From positions 4,092,320 to 4,156,319 of the forward strand of contig NZ_AP022871.1 in the NCBI RefSeq assembly GCF_011764565.1: a DNA stretch of 64,000 nucleotides, read 5' to 3'. The notes beneath the pieces were generated by a model. It was given only the letters and a program-made list of their open reading frames with translations. It did not search any database and was not told where the DNA came from. Below are positions 35,990-44,311 of this stretch, piece after piece. This DNA comes from Phytohabitans suffuscus (GTDB lineage Bacteria > Actinomycetota > Actinomycetes > Mycobacteriales > Micromonosporaceae). Both the position numbers and the translations under genes were made by a program. Numbering within the stretch: position 1 is the stretch's first letter; each line of letters opens with the position of its first letter.

Positions 35990-37306
35990 GTGACCACCGT
36001 CGCGCTCAAGGACGTCACCAAGGTTTTTCCAGATGGCACGATCGCGGTCGACAACGTCAGTCTTGACGTTAACGACGGCGAGTTCATGGTGCTCCTGGGC
36101 CCGTCGGGGTGCGGCAAGTCGACCGTGCTCCGGATGGTCGCCGGGCTGGAAGACCCGACCACGGGAGCGATCCTGCTGGACGGCGAGCTAGCCAACGATC
36201 TACCGCCGCGTGACCGGCGGATCGCGATGGTTTTCCAGGATTTCGCGCTATATCCCCACATGACCGTTGGGGAGAATATTGGATTTCCCCTACGCCTCTC
36301 CGGCGTCGACCAGCAGCCGCGTGGTGAGCGGGTGGCCGATGTGGCGAGCGCGCTCGGGATCGGCGACGTGCTCTCCCGCAAGCCCAGCCAGCTCTCCGGC
36401 GGCCAGCGCCAGCGGGTGGCGATGGGCCGGGCGATCGTGCGGCGGCCGGGCCTGTTCCTGATGGACGAGCCGCTGTCCAACCTCGACAGCGGCCTGCGCG
36501 CCGAGCTGCGCGCCGAGATCTCCGGGCTGGTGCGCGAGCTGGGCGTCAGCACGATCTACGTGACGCACGACCAGGCCGAGGCGCTGACCATGGCCGACCG
36601 CGTCGCCATCATGCGCAAGGGCGTGCTCCAGGACGTGGGCACACCCACTCAGGTGTACGGACGGCCGGCGACCCTCTACGTCGCCGCCTTCCTCGGCAGC
36701 CCCCGGATGAACCTGCTGGAGGCGTCGGTCTACGTGCACCTCGACCGGTACGTCGCGCTCAACCTCGGCGAGCAGGCGCTCTACCTGCCGTGGGACGACA
36801 TCCGGGCGCGGGCGGTCGCGCACTACCACGGCGAGCGGATCGTGGTCGGCATGCGGGCCGAGGCGCTCACGCCGGTGGCGCCGGGCACGCCGGGCGACGT
36901 GTTGCAGGGGCGCATCCGATACCTGGAGCACCACGGGCACGAGTCGCTGGCGTTTCTCGACATCGGCGCCACCGCGATCGTCGTCGACGACCTGGGCGGC
37001 CCGGTCACCGACACCGAGGGGGCCAACGGCACCAGCCGGCTGCGCCGCTTCGGCCACGTGATGCAGCGGCTCACCGGGCGCGTGGGCGGCGAGGCGGGCC
37101 GGCCCGAGCCCACCGGCGGTCAGGGCAACCGCACGAGCGTGCTGAGCGACCCCGGACGCCACCACCGCCGCCCGGCCGAGCTGGCGGTGCGGCTGGCGCC
37201 GTACCCGGCGGTGGCCGCGGGGCATCCGCTGGCGATTTCGGTACGGATGGACGCTCTGCACTTCTTCGACGAGCGCGGCGATCGGATCGATGTGGGGTGG
37301 CGATAG
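35990..37306 (+). CDS. Sugar-type ABC transporter ATP-binding protein (MsmK/UgpC-like), orphan
   Basis: A 438-residue CUT1-type ATPase. Walker A is GPSGCGKST, the Q-loop MVFQDFALYPHMTV, the signature LSGGQRQRVAMGRAI, Walker B GLFLMDEPLSNLDS and the H-loop YVTHDQAEALTMADR. A C-terminal TOBE-type regulatory region follows (VVGMRAEALTPVAPG), with a Pro/Gly-rich insertion before its last strand that makes the protein longer than the usual ~370 residues. No permease or binding-protein gene lies nearby, so it probably serves several sugar importers as MsiK does in Streptomyces. GTG 35990 is chosen, with GGGGAGG 5 bp upstream; GTG 35984 overlaps that site. Confidence 0.9.
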   Translation: MTTVALKDVTKVFPDGTIAVDNVSLDVNDGEFMVLLGPSGCGKSTVLRMVAGLEDPTTGAILLDGELANDLPPRDRRIAMVFQDFALYPHMTVGENIGFPLRLSGVDQQPRGERVADVASALGIGDVLSRKPSQLSGGQRQRVAMGRAIVRRPGLFLMDEPLSNLDSGLRAELRAEISGLVRELGVSTIYVTHDQAEALTMADRVAIMRKGVLQDVGTPTQVYGRPATLYVAAFLGSPRMNLLEASVYVHLDRYVALNLGEQALYLPWDDIRARAVAHYHGERIVVGMRAEALTPVAPGTPGDVLQGRIRYLEHHGHESLAFLDIGATAIVVDDLGGPVTDTEGANGTSRLRRFGHVMQRLTGRVGGEAGRPEPTGGQGNRTSVLSDPGRHHRRPAELAVRLAPYPAVAAGHPLAISVRMDALHFFDERGDRIDVGWR

Positions 37307-37333
37307 TCACACCCGCTGCCCTACGGTCAGCGG

Positions 37334-38134
37334 ATGTCCGCTAACGGTTCTGGATTGCTCGTGATCGAGCGAATCCTGCGCGACCGGCAGAGCATCTGGC
37401 AGCAGATCGTCGACGAGCGGGAGCTGGGCCAGCTGACCACTCACATGCTGGCCAGCTCCGCCATCGCGCTCGCGTTGTACGGCGCGGTCCTGGGCGCGTT
37501 CCACAGTGCCCTCATGGCGTTGACGTCGGCGGTCAAGCTGCCGCTGCTCTTCCTGATCACCGCACCCAACTACGGCTTCTTCAAGCTGCTCAACGTCGCG
37601 ATCCTCACGCTGTCGGCGTTGGTCGGTCTCCGGTTCCTGACCGGCGGCATGCAGGTGCTCAACGAGCACGGCCTGCTGGCGCCGGCCGCCGTGCCCGCCG
37701 CCGCTCCGGCCGTGCCCGCCGCACCGGCCGCTCCGGCGACCCCGGTGGCTGCGGCCGAGGCGGTCCCGGTCACGCCGATCTCCGCCGTACCCGCCACGGC
37801 GGTGCCCGCCGCCGCGCCCGCCGCCGTCAACGGCGGTGCCTCGTCCACCGTGGTGAGCGCGCCGCTGCCCCCGCCCGGCTGGGACCCGCGCGCCCGGAGC
37901 GTCTACCCGCCCGCCCCGCTTCGCCCGCAACGCCCGCCGGTCCGCGAGGCCCAGCGCCCGGCGAGCATGACCCTGCTGTACATCTGGATCCTGCTCTTCG
38001 GCTTCGTGGGCACCCAGCTGGCCTGGACGCTGCGGCCGTTCTTCGGCAGCCCGGGGCAGGAGTTCGCGCTGTTCCGCAGCATCGAGGGCAACTTCTACGC
38101 GGAGATCCTGAGGACCATCGCCAACCTCTTCTGA
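37334..38134 (+). CDS. Membrane protein, WH2/Yip1-like family, probable internal deletion
   Basis: A 266-residue protein: N-terminal cytoplasmic segment (LLVIERILRDRQSIWQQIVD), a helix (MLASSAIALALYGAVLGAFH), then KLPLLFLITAPNYGFFKLLN, a further helix, a long Ala/Pro/Val linker (~118-205) and a final membrane segment (MTLLYIWILLFGFVGTQLAW) with a conserved C-terminus (FYAEILRTIANLF). From memory, homologues have about 45 more residues between LFLIT and APNYGFFK (two more helices, beginning ICLPTLYLFN and ending SLFFLIT). The present form looks like an in-frame deletion between similar LFLIT/FFLIT codons. Function unknown. ATG 37334 follows the ABC gene by 27 bp. Confidence 0.7.
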   Translation: MSANGSGLLVIERILRDRQSIWQQIVDERELGQLTTHMLASSAIALALYGAVLGAFHSALMALTSAVKLPLLFLITAPNYGFFKLLNVAILTLSALVGLRFLTGGMQVLNEHGLLAPAAVPAAAPAVPAAPAAPATPVAAAEAVPVTPISAVPATAVPAAAPAAVNGGASSTVVSAPLPPPGWDPRARSVYPPAPLRPQRPPVREAQRPASMTLLYIWILLFGFVGTQLAWTLRPFFGSPGQEFALFRSIEGNFYAEILRTIANLF

Positions 38135-38141
38135 CGATCGC

Positions 38142-39164
38142 TCACCGTGAGACAAGGGTGAGCAAGGCTGACTTGACGAGTGGGCGCGAGCCGAACACGA
38201 GCAGAAACATCGCTTCGCGGACCAGGCGCTGCGCGTGATGCCCGCGGAGTACGGACCGCGCCCCCTCTGCCACCGTCAGCGTCGTCGCCGCGCGCATCGC
38301 CAGCTCCGACGCGGCCGCCCGGGCCGCCGGGAGGTCGTCCGGTGCCGCGGCGTCCAGCGTGGCCCGGCAGGCGTCCAGCTCCGCGGGCAAGGCGAGCGCA
38401 CGCTCCCCGAGCAGGCGGATGGCGCGGCCCGCCACGCCCAGGGCGAACGAGCCGTTCATCCGCAGCCCGGCCGCGTCCCGGGCGCCCCACCGCGCGTACG
38501 GCAGGGTGGCCGTGACCCGCTCTGCGGGCACGAAATGGCCGTCGAACGTGACCTCGACCGTGGCACTGGCGTTCACCGCGACGAGGTCGAGCGGCCGCAC
38601 GCTCAGCGTCGCTCCGGGCACAGCGTCCACGAGCGCCCAGATCGCTGTCTCCACCGCCGGGCCGGCCCCGCCGGTCCGCGGCGTGACGCGGGCGTCGCCG
38701 GTCCGCGGCGCCTCGCGGGCCGCGGTGTGCAGGACGTCGGTCATGCCCCACCCGGTGACCCACGGCGAGATGCCGTCCAGCCGGTAGCCGCCGTCGACGG
38801 GCGTGGCGCGCACCGACGGCGGGCCGGGGCGGAGGGCACCCAGCGCCACGCCTGCCCGGCGCTCGCCGCGGCACAGCGGCCCGAGCCACTGCTCGACCAG
38901 GTCCGGGCGCCCGCTGTCCGCCACCGCCCGCACCGCGCCGTGGTGCTGCATCCACACGAACGTGGTGGCCAGGCAGCCACCCGCCAGCCACTCGACGATC
39001 CGCGGCGGGTCGGCCACCTGACCGGCGGCCATGCCGTAGAAGCCCGCGCCGGCCAGCAGGTCGAGGTGAGCGGCCGGGATCACGCCGGTGGCGTCGACCT
39101 CCAACGCGGCGGGGAAGAGCACGTCGTCGGCGATCTGCCGCGCCTTTTCCAGCGGGTCGGTCAC
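38142..39164 (-). CDS. Acyl-CoA dehydrogenase family protein
   Basis: A 340-residue flavoprotein fold. It shows an N-terminal helical region (HLDLLAGAGFYGMAAGQV), a central strand domain (GVALGALRPGPPSVRATPVD, GYRLDGISPWVTGWGMTDVL), and a C-terminal helical bundle (SFALGVAGRAIRLLGERAL). The usual catalytic Glu region is not clearly recognisable, and at ~340 residues it is shorter than the typical 380-400, so it may act on an unusual substrate or be a hydroxylase-type relative. The 3' end is convergent with the preceding membrane-protein gene. It follows the thioesterase-fold gene by 13 bp on the same strand, suggesting an operon for acyl-CoA turnover. Confidence 0.8.
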   Translation of the reverse strand: MTDPLEKARQIADDVLFPAALEVDATGVIPAAHLDLLAGAGFYGMAAGQVADPPRIVEWLAGGCLATTFVWMQHHGAVRAVADSGRPDLVEQWLGPLCRGERRAGVALGALRPGPPSVRATPVDGGYRLDGISPWVTGWGMTDVLHTAAREAPRTGDARVTPRTGGAGPAVETAIWALVDAVPGATLSVRPLDLVAVNASATVEVTFDGHFVPAERVTATLPYARWGARDAAGLRMNGSFALGVAGRAIRLLGERALALPAELDACRATLDAAAPDDLPAARAAASELAMRAATTLTVAEGARSVLRGHHAQRLVREAMFLLVFGSRPLVKSALLTLVSR

Positions 39165-39177
39165 GCCTGCACGGTAC

Positions 39178-39645
39178 TCACCGCTGGGGGCGCAACGTCC
39201 AGATGACGGTCATCTCGGCCGTGGTCTCGCCGTCCTCCGTGGCGATCTCGACAAGCACCGGAAACTCCGGGCGGGTGCCGGCGGCCAGCTCGGCGGCGAC
39301 CTCCGCGACCGGTCGGCCCAGGCGGGCCGTGGCGCTCACCGCGCCGATCGCCAGCCGCTTGTAGGCGATGTCCGCGCGCACCGCCAGCGGCACCGCGCGG
39401 TCGAGCAGGTGGGCGAAGGCGGCCAGCACCACCGCGCCGGACGCGGTCTCGCCCAGCGTGAAGATGGCGCCGGCGTGCGGGCCGCCGACGTGGTTGTGCG
39501 TCGCGGGCGAGTCGGGCAGCCGGACGACCGTGCGGACCCCGCCGTCGCCGTCGGGAGCGGCGTCGACGAACTCGAAGCCGAGGGTGCGGGCGAACGGCAC
39601 CGCCTGGAGCATCCCGGCGCCGACAGCCTGTGCGTCTATGGACAT
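39178..39645 (-). CDS. Hotdog-fold thioesterase (PaaI/DUF4442-like)
   Basis: A 155-residue hotdog-fold protein predicted to hydrolyse acyl-CoA or a related thioester. The segment NHVGGPHAGAIFTLGETASG is the characteristic central helix region, with the HxGG/E pattern used by many of these enzymes; YKRLAIGAVSATARLGRPV forms later strands. ATG 39645 is the first conserved-looking start. It is 13 bp upstream of the acyl-CoA dehydrogenase gene, likely co-transcribed, and divergent from the beta-phosphoglucomutase gene. Confidence 0.82.
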   Translation of the reverse strand: MSIDAQAVGAGMLQAVPFARTLGFEFVDAAPDGDGGVRTVVRLPDSPATHNHVGGPHAGAIFTLGETASGAVVLAAFAHLLDRAVPLAVRADIAYKRLAIGAVSATARLGRPVAEVAAELAAGTRPEFPVLVEIATEDGETTAEMTVIWTLRPQR

Positions 39646-39787
39646 GCGCCAGATGTTACCCGCTGGTAAACCTGGATTCGGGGACGGTGCGGACTACGCC
39701 AATCTGGCCATCCGGACACTCACAGTCATCACAAAGCCACGGGTGAGCCGGCAGTTTCATCAGACCAACAACGGTTACTCTGTCCGA

Positions 39788-40531
39788 GTGTTGGGACTCC
39801 CCGATGGCGTTACCGCCTGTTTGTTCGATCTCGACGGTGTGCTCACGCAGACCGCCAAGGTGCACAACGCCGCGTGGAAGGAGACCTTCGACGCCTACCT
39901 GCGCGACCGCGCCGAGCGCGCCGGTGAGCCGTTCCGCCCGTTCGACCCGGGCGACGACTACAACAAGTACGTCGACGGTCGTCCCCGGGCCGACGGCGTG
40001 CGCACCTTCCTCGGCTCGCGCGGCATCACGCTGCCCGAGGGCGCCCCGGACGACCCGCCGGACGTGGAGACGGTCAACGGCATCGGCAACCGAAAGAACG
40101 AGCTGCTGCTGCGCCACATCCGCGAAGACGGGGTGGAGACCTACCCCGGCTCCGTCGACTATCTGAAGGTCGCGCGCGAGTCAGGATTGCGTCGTGCTGT
40201 GGTCTCCGCAAGTGCCAATTGCCGCGATATCCTGACCGTTACGGGCCTCATCGACGAGGTCGAAGTGGTCGTCGACGGCATCGTCGCCCGACGCGACAAT
40301 CTGCGCGGCAAGCCGCACCCTGATACCTTCCTCGACGCAGCTAAGCTGCTCGGCGTCGCGCCGTCGGCTGCGGCCGTTTTCGAAGACGCGCTGGCCGGTG
40401 TGGAGGCCGGGCGCGCTGGCGATTTCGGCCTCGTCGTCGGGGTCGACCGGGTCGGTCAAACCGACGCGCTATACAAGCACGGCGCCCACGTCGTCGTGCG
40501 CGACCTCAGTGAGTTGCTGGAGAATCCATGA
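39788..40531 (+). CDS. Beta-phosphoglucomutase-family HAD hydrolase
   Basis: A 247-residue HAD protein. Motif I is LFDLDGVLTQTAKVHNAAWK, giving Asp14 and Asp16, with the HNAAW cap motif typical of beta-PGM. DDYNKYVDGRPRADGVRTFL is the substrate-specificity loop, AVVSASANCRDIL motif II, and GKPHPDTFLDAA and FEDALAGVEAGRAGDFG motifs III/IV. It should convert beta-glucose 1-phosphate, released by the following GH65 phosphorylase, to glucose 6-phosphate. GTG 39788 is chosen, with TACTCT 6 bp ahead as a possible -10 of a leaderless mRNA. Its stop overlaps the GH65 start as ATGA. From memory the pair corresponds to Rv3400-Rv3401. Confidence 0.9.
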   Translation: MLGLPDGVTACLFDLDGVLTQTAKVHNAAWKETFDAYLRDRAERAGEPFRPFDPGDDYNKYVDGRPRADGVRTFLGSRGITLPEGAPDDPPDVETVNGIGNRKNELLLRHIREDGVETYPGSVDYLKVARESGLRRAVVSASANCRDILTVTGLIDEVEVVVDGIVARRDNLRGKPHPDTFLDAAKLLGVAPSAAAVFEDALAGVEAGRAGDFGLVVGVDRVGQTDALYKHGAHVVVRDLSELLENP

Positions 40532-42897
40532 TCCGTGAGCGGGCTTACCCGGTCGAGCCCTGGCACGTCCGGGAGACCCGGCTCGACCTCGATGTGCTGG
40601 CTCAGTCTGAGTCGGTCTTCGCGCTGTCCAATGGCCACATTGGACTCCGCGGTAACCTTGACGAGGGTGAACCACACGGGTTGCCGGGCACCTATCTCAA
40701 CTCGTTCTACGAGTTGCGACCCCTGCCCTACGCGGAGGCCGGATACGGCTTCCCCGAGTCCGGACAGACGGTCGTAAACGTCACGAACGGCAAGCTCATC
40801 CGCCTGCTGGTCGACGACGAGCCCTTTGATGTCAGGTACGGCGAGGTGCGCGCCCATTCGCGCGTCCTCGACCTTCAGGCGGGCACCCTCGACCGAACGG
40901 TGGAGTGGGTATCGCCGGCTGGGCGGGCGGTGCGCGTGCACAGCACCCGCCTGGTCTCCTTCACACAGCGCGCGGTCGCCGCGATCTGCTACGAGGTGGA
41001 GGTGGCCGACGACCGACCGCTGCGCCTGATCGTGCAGTCCGAGCTCGTCGCCAACGAGGAGCTGCCGCCCACCCGCAAGGACCCCCGCGTCGCGGCCGTG
41101 CTCAAGGCCCCGCTCAAGGCCGAGGAGCACCTGGCGACCGCCGCGGGCGGGATGCTGATCCACCGCACCAAGAAGAGCGGCCTGCGCATGGCCGCGGCGA
41201 TGGAGCACGAGATCGACGGGCCGGAGCGTACGTCGATCAGCACCGAGGCCTACCCCGACTTCGCCCGTACCACGGTCGCCACCGTGCTCAAGCCGGGCGA
41301 AAAGCTGCGGGTCGTCAAGATCCTCGCGTACGGCTGGTCCAGCCGCCGCTCGTTCCCGGCGCTGCGCGACCAGGTCGGCGCGGCGATCGCCTCGGCCAAG
41401 TTCTCCGGCTGGGACGGTCTGGTCCGCGAGCAGCGCAAATACCTCGACGCCTTCTGGGACGCCGCCGACGTCCGGGTGGAGGGCGACCCCGAGGTGCAGC
41501 AGGCGGTGCGCTTCGCGCTCTTCCACGTACTGCAGGCCGGCGCCCGCGCGGAGATGCGGCCGATCGCGGCCAAGGGCCTGACCGGTCCGGGGTACGACGG
41601 CCACGTCTTCTGGGACACCGAGACGTTCGTGCTGCCCGTGCTGACATATACACAGCCGGAGGCGGTCACGCACGGCCTGCGGTGGCGCCACGCGACGCTC
41701 GACCTCGCCCGGGAGCGGGCACAGACGCTCGGCCTCAAGGGTGCCGCGTTCCCGTGGCGCACGGTGCGCGGGCACGAGTGCTCCGGCTACTGGCCGGCCG
41801 GCACCGCGGCCTTCCACATCGGCGCCGACATCGCCGACGCGGTCCAGCGATACGTGGTGGCCAGCGGCGACCTCGACTTCGAGCGCGAGGTCGGGCTGGA
41901 GCTGCTCGTCGACACCGCGCGGCTGTGGCGCTCGCTGGGTCACCACGACCGGCACGGCGTATTCCACATCGACGGCGTCACCGGCCCCGACGAGTACAGC
42001 GCGGTGGTCAACGACAACATCTACACCAACCTGATGGCGCAGAAGAACCTGGTCGGCGCCGCCGACGCGGCACTGCGCCACCCGGAGCAGGCCCGCCGCC
42101 TCGGCGTCGACGAGGAGGAGGCCGCGTCCTGGCGCGACGCGGCCGCCGCCATGCACGTCCCGTACGACAAGGAGCTCGGCGTCCACCAGCAGTGCGAGGA
42201 GTTCACCCGGCTCCAGGAGTGGGACTTCGCGGCCACTCCGCCCAGTGGCTACCCGCTGCTGCTCAACTACCCGTACTTCGACCTCTACCGCAAGCAGGTC
42301 CTCAAGCAGGCCGACCTGGTGCTGGCGATGCACTGGCGGGGCGACGCGTTCACGCCCGAGCAGAAGGCGCGCAACTTCGCCTACTACGAACAGCGCACGG
42401 TGCGCGACTCGTCGCTGTCGACCTGCACCCAGGCGGTCATGGCAGCCGAGGTGGGCCACCTGGAGCTGGCCCACGACTACCTCGGCGAAGCCGCGCTGAT
42501 GGACCTGCACGACATCCACAACAACACCCGCGAGGGCCTGCACATCGCGGCACTGGCCGGCGCGTGGCTGGCGGTGGTGGCCGGCCTCGGCGGCATGCGC
42601 GACCACGGCGGCAACCTGTCGTTCGCACCGCGCCTGCCCAGCCGGATCAACCTGATGGAGTTCTCGCTGCTCTGGCGCGGACTCCGCCTGCGGGTCAGCG
42701 TGCAGCCGCACGAGGTGACCTACTCGCTGCGCAACGGCGGCGAGGGCGCCAAGCTCGACCTGCTGCACCACGGCGAGCACGTCACGGTCACCAGCGACAG
42801 CCCGCTGACCCTGGCCATCCCCGCGCTGGCACCGGTGGGCCCGCCCCCGCGCCAGCCCTTCGGCCGGGCCCCCGCCCGCCGGATGCCCGACCAGTAG
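40528..42897 (+). CDS. Glycoside hydrolase family 65 disaccharide phosphorylase
   Basis: A 789-residue GH65 enzyme that cleaves an alpha-glucosyl disaccharide (maltose, trehalose or kojibiose type) with phosphate to give beta-glucose 1-phosphate. The N-terminal beta-sandwich has ESVFALSNGHIGLRGNLDEG. The catalytic (alpha/alpha)6 barrel includes GHVFWDTETFVLPVL, FPWRTVRGHECSGYWP and DGVTGPDEYSAVVNDNIYTN, with the general acid near Glu489. QVLKQADLVLAMHWRGD and a C-terminal jelly roll follow. Length and motifs are normal and intact. ATG 40528 overlaps the beta-PGM stop by 4 bp, coupling the phosphorylase to the mutase. The exact disaccharide cannot be fixed from sequence alone. A strong terminator follows. 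Confidence 0.92.
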   Translation: MIRERAYPVEPWHVRETRLDLDVLAQSESVFALSNGHIGLRGNLDEGEPHGLPGTYLNSFYELRPLPYAEAGYGFPESGQTVVNVTNGKLIRLLVDDEPFDVRYGEVRAHSRVLDLQAGTLDRTVEWVSPAGRAVRVHSTRLVSFTQRAVAAICYEVEVADDRPLRLIVQSELVANEELPPTRKDPRVAAVLKAPLKAEEHLATAAGGMLIHRTKKSGLRMAAAMEHEIDGPERTSISTEAYPDFARTTVATVLKPGEKLRVVKILAYGWSSRRSFPALRDQVGAAIASAKFSGWDGLVREQRKYLDAFWDAADVRVEGDPEVQQAVRFALFHVLQAGARAEMRPIAAKGLTGPGYDGHVFWDTETFVLPVLTYTQPEAVTHGLRWRHATLDLARERAQTLGLKGAAFPWRTVRGHECSGYWPAGTAAFHIGADIADAVQRYVVASGDLDFEREVGLELLVDTARLWRSLGHHDRHGVFHIDGVTGPDEYSAVVNDNIYTNLMAQKNLVGAADAALRHPEQARRLGVDEEEAASWRDAAAAMHVPYDKELGVHQQCEEFTRLQEWDFAATPPSGYPLLLNYPYFDLYRKQVLKQADLVLAMHWRGDAFTPEQKARNFAYYEQRTVRDSSLSTCTQAVMAAEVGHLELAHDYLGEAALMDLHDIHNNTREGLHIAALAGAWLAVVAGLGGMRDHGGNLSFAPRLPSRINLMEFSLLWRGLRLRVSVQPHEVTYSLRNGGEGAKLDLLHHGEHVTVTSDSPLTLAIPALAPVGPPPRQPFGRAPARRMPDQ

Positions 42898-42911
42898 GCA
42901 ACCAGCGACAC

Positions 42912-42945
42912 AAAGGCCCCGCGCGAACGCCCGCGCGGGGCCTTT
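42912..42945 (+). terminator. Strong intrinsic terminator after the GH65 gene
   Basis: AAAGGCCCCGCG (42912-42923) pairs perfectly with CGCGGGGCCTTT (42934-42945), leaving a ~10-nt loop, and is followed by CCCTTTCT. This 12-bp stem directly follows the stop codon at 42895-42897. Confidence 0.85.
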
Positions 42946-43275
42946 CCCTTTCTGCCCGTGCCCGTGCCCGCTCCCGGCAGGGCGCAGGCCACGTGGTGGG
43001 GTTCGTCCAGACAGCTGCGCCCCGCTCGGGACGGCGGTCGCCCCTGTGGGGGCGGCTCGCGTCCACGATCAGCGGAACCGATCCCTCGGGCCCTGCGACG
43101 GGCGGGGCAAATCGGGCGGAAAGCGGCCGCCGCCCGCTCGGGGGAGCGACCGGCGGTTTCCGGCTCGTCCTCATCGGATCGCTGAGGCCCACGATCACCC
43201 CTGACGAGGAGAACAAACCAGGCGAATTCGCCGCCGTCGCCGCCCCTGCCCTCGAACGCGCGGCTGCCGGCCACG

Positions 43276-43323
43276 GATCGTGGTATAAAACTGCCCCCAG
43301 AGGGGCGGATCCGTACCACGATC
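43276..43323. repeat. GATCGTGGTA palindrome, copy 1
   Basis: A 48-bp element with perfect 10-bp ends, GATCGTGGTA and TACCACGATC, and an inner GCCCCC-AGA-GGGGC hairpin. It is identical to copy 3 (43821-43868) except one base in the TATRAAA segment. Confidence 0.85.
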
Positions 43324-43654
43324 TACCGAAACCGACGCCCAGTCCCACATCGCGGACAGGCCAGCGGAGGTACAGAGGTCACTGTGGGCAGACCCGGACC
43401 CTGGCCCCGGAAGGTCTATAGAGCTTTCGGGGTTGGGGTTTGGCCCGCCCGGATCCGGATCCCTTGATCGGCGACAGTTCGGACCGTCCGTGGCGACCCG
43501 TTGCCCCCGGAGGACTCTGCTGGCCAATTGAGGCAGGCCCGTGACCTGCTGAAATGTCGTCTGGTGGCCGGTTACCCGCTGATTCCGGGTGAACGGTGAC
43601 CGCGCCGGCCGCCCTTTTCCGTGGTCGAGGTTCTGGGATCCGGCCCGAGGTGTG

Positions 43655-43702
43655 GATCGTGGTAGCTGGCTGTTGTTTCAGGTGCGGCTGTGTACCACGA
43701 TC
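43655..43702. repeat. GATCGTGGTA palindrome, copy 2 (divergent centre)
   Basis: The same 10-bp ends (43655-43664 and 43693-43702) and the same total length of 48 bp, but with an unrelated centre lacking the C5/G4 hairpin. Conservation of ends and length with divergence inside suggests a family defined by its ends. Confidence 0.8.
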
Positions 43703-43816
43703 TGCCCGGAGTCAGCCGTCGTCGATGTCGATCAAGGCCCGTGGGCTCCGATCCCGGGACGGGTTCGGCCCGGCGTCGCCGGTCACCGTCAGATCCGCGA
43801 CCGACGGCACGGTCCC

Positions 43817-43872
43817 AGCGGATCGTGGTATGAAACTGCCCCCAGAGGGGCGGATCCGTACCACGATCCGCT
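43817..43872. repeat. GATCGTGGTA palindrome, copy 3
   Basis: AGCGGATCGTGGTA (43817-43830) and TACCACGATCCGCT (43859-43872) are perfect 14-bp inverted ends. The interior matches copy 1, 545 bp upstream, almost perfectly. Confidence 0.85.
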
Positions 43873-43968
43873 GAAAGTCTGTGCGCGTGGACCATGAGCC
43901 GTGGTCTCGGACCCGCGCCCCAGCGGACAGGCCGTTAGAACTCCCTGGAGAGACACGGCGGCGATCCG

Positions 43969-44217
43969 GTGGCCGGAGACGTGCGTATCAGCGATTCTCC
44001 GGCTGCGTTTTCGCAGGTCACAGCAATCCGCGAACTCGCCAGCAGAGTCCTGGAGGGGCGATTACTCGACACGGACGCCGCGCGACACGATCCAACCCGC
44101 GCCGATCAAGGAGATACCCCGCGACAGCCGCATGACCAGGCCCTTGCGGGGACGGACGATCGTCGCGGACGGGCCTGGATGGTCTCCTCAGGGGGCGGCG
44201 GGTCCGGCTCGGTGTGA
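43969..44217 (+). CDS. Doubtful small ORF in the repeat region
   Basis: An 82-codon frame from GTG 43969, beginning AGDVRISDSPAAFSQVTAIR with a helical-looking segment (IRELASRVLEGRLLDTD) and ending in a Gly/Ser-rich tail. Codon use is less GC-biased at third positions than in real neighbours, and there is no clear ribosome site. It may be a remnant of an inserted gene or spurious; no function can be proposed. Confidence 0.2.
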   Translation: MAGDVRISDSPAAFSQVTAIRELASRVLEGRLLDTDAARHDPTRADQGDTPRQPHDQALAGTDDRRGRAWMVSSGGGGSGSV

Positions 44218-44228
44218 CCGTGCGGACC

Positions 44229-44286
44229 GCGGAGGGTGAGGCTGCGGGAGCAACGGTCCGGACCACCGCGGACGTCGCGGTAGCTC
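44229..44286 (+). repeat. Repeat B, copy 3
   Basis: A 58-bp sequence almost identical to 33587-33644, again just beyond the 3' end of a minus-strand gene (stop at 44312). Contains GGTCCGGACC and CCGCG/CGCGG small dyads. Confidence 0.75.
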
Positions 44287-44311
44287 GGAGCTCTCTTTGG
44301 TTTGGGTGCCT

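Larger units (their letters stand above)
42946..44228. other. 1.3-kb non-coding, repeat-rich region
   Basis: No convincing gene is visible. Frames here lack conserved domains and consistent third-position bias. The region contains three palindromes with GATCGTGGTA/TACCACGATC ends (43276-43323, 43655-43702, 43817-43872), a degenerate half copy at ~43039-43070 and, at its right edge, repeat B copy 3 (44229-44286). Weak open frames include an 82-codon one at 43969-44217. Possibly a decayed insertion site or a repeat nursery. Confidence 0.6.

Noticed and set aside
43021..43330. Minus-strand frames at 42720-43348 as genes
   Set aside because: They cross the GH65 terminator and palindromes, have no domain, and their codon bias is inconsistent.
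43276..43872. Possible CRISPR array in the repeat region
   Set aside because: Only three repeats at unequal distances (379 and 166 bp), each palindromic with its own interior; there are no regular spacers and no cas genes.
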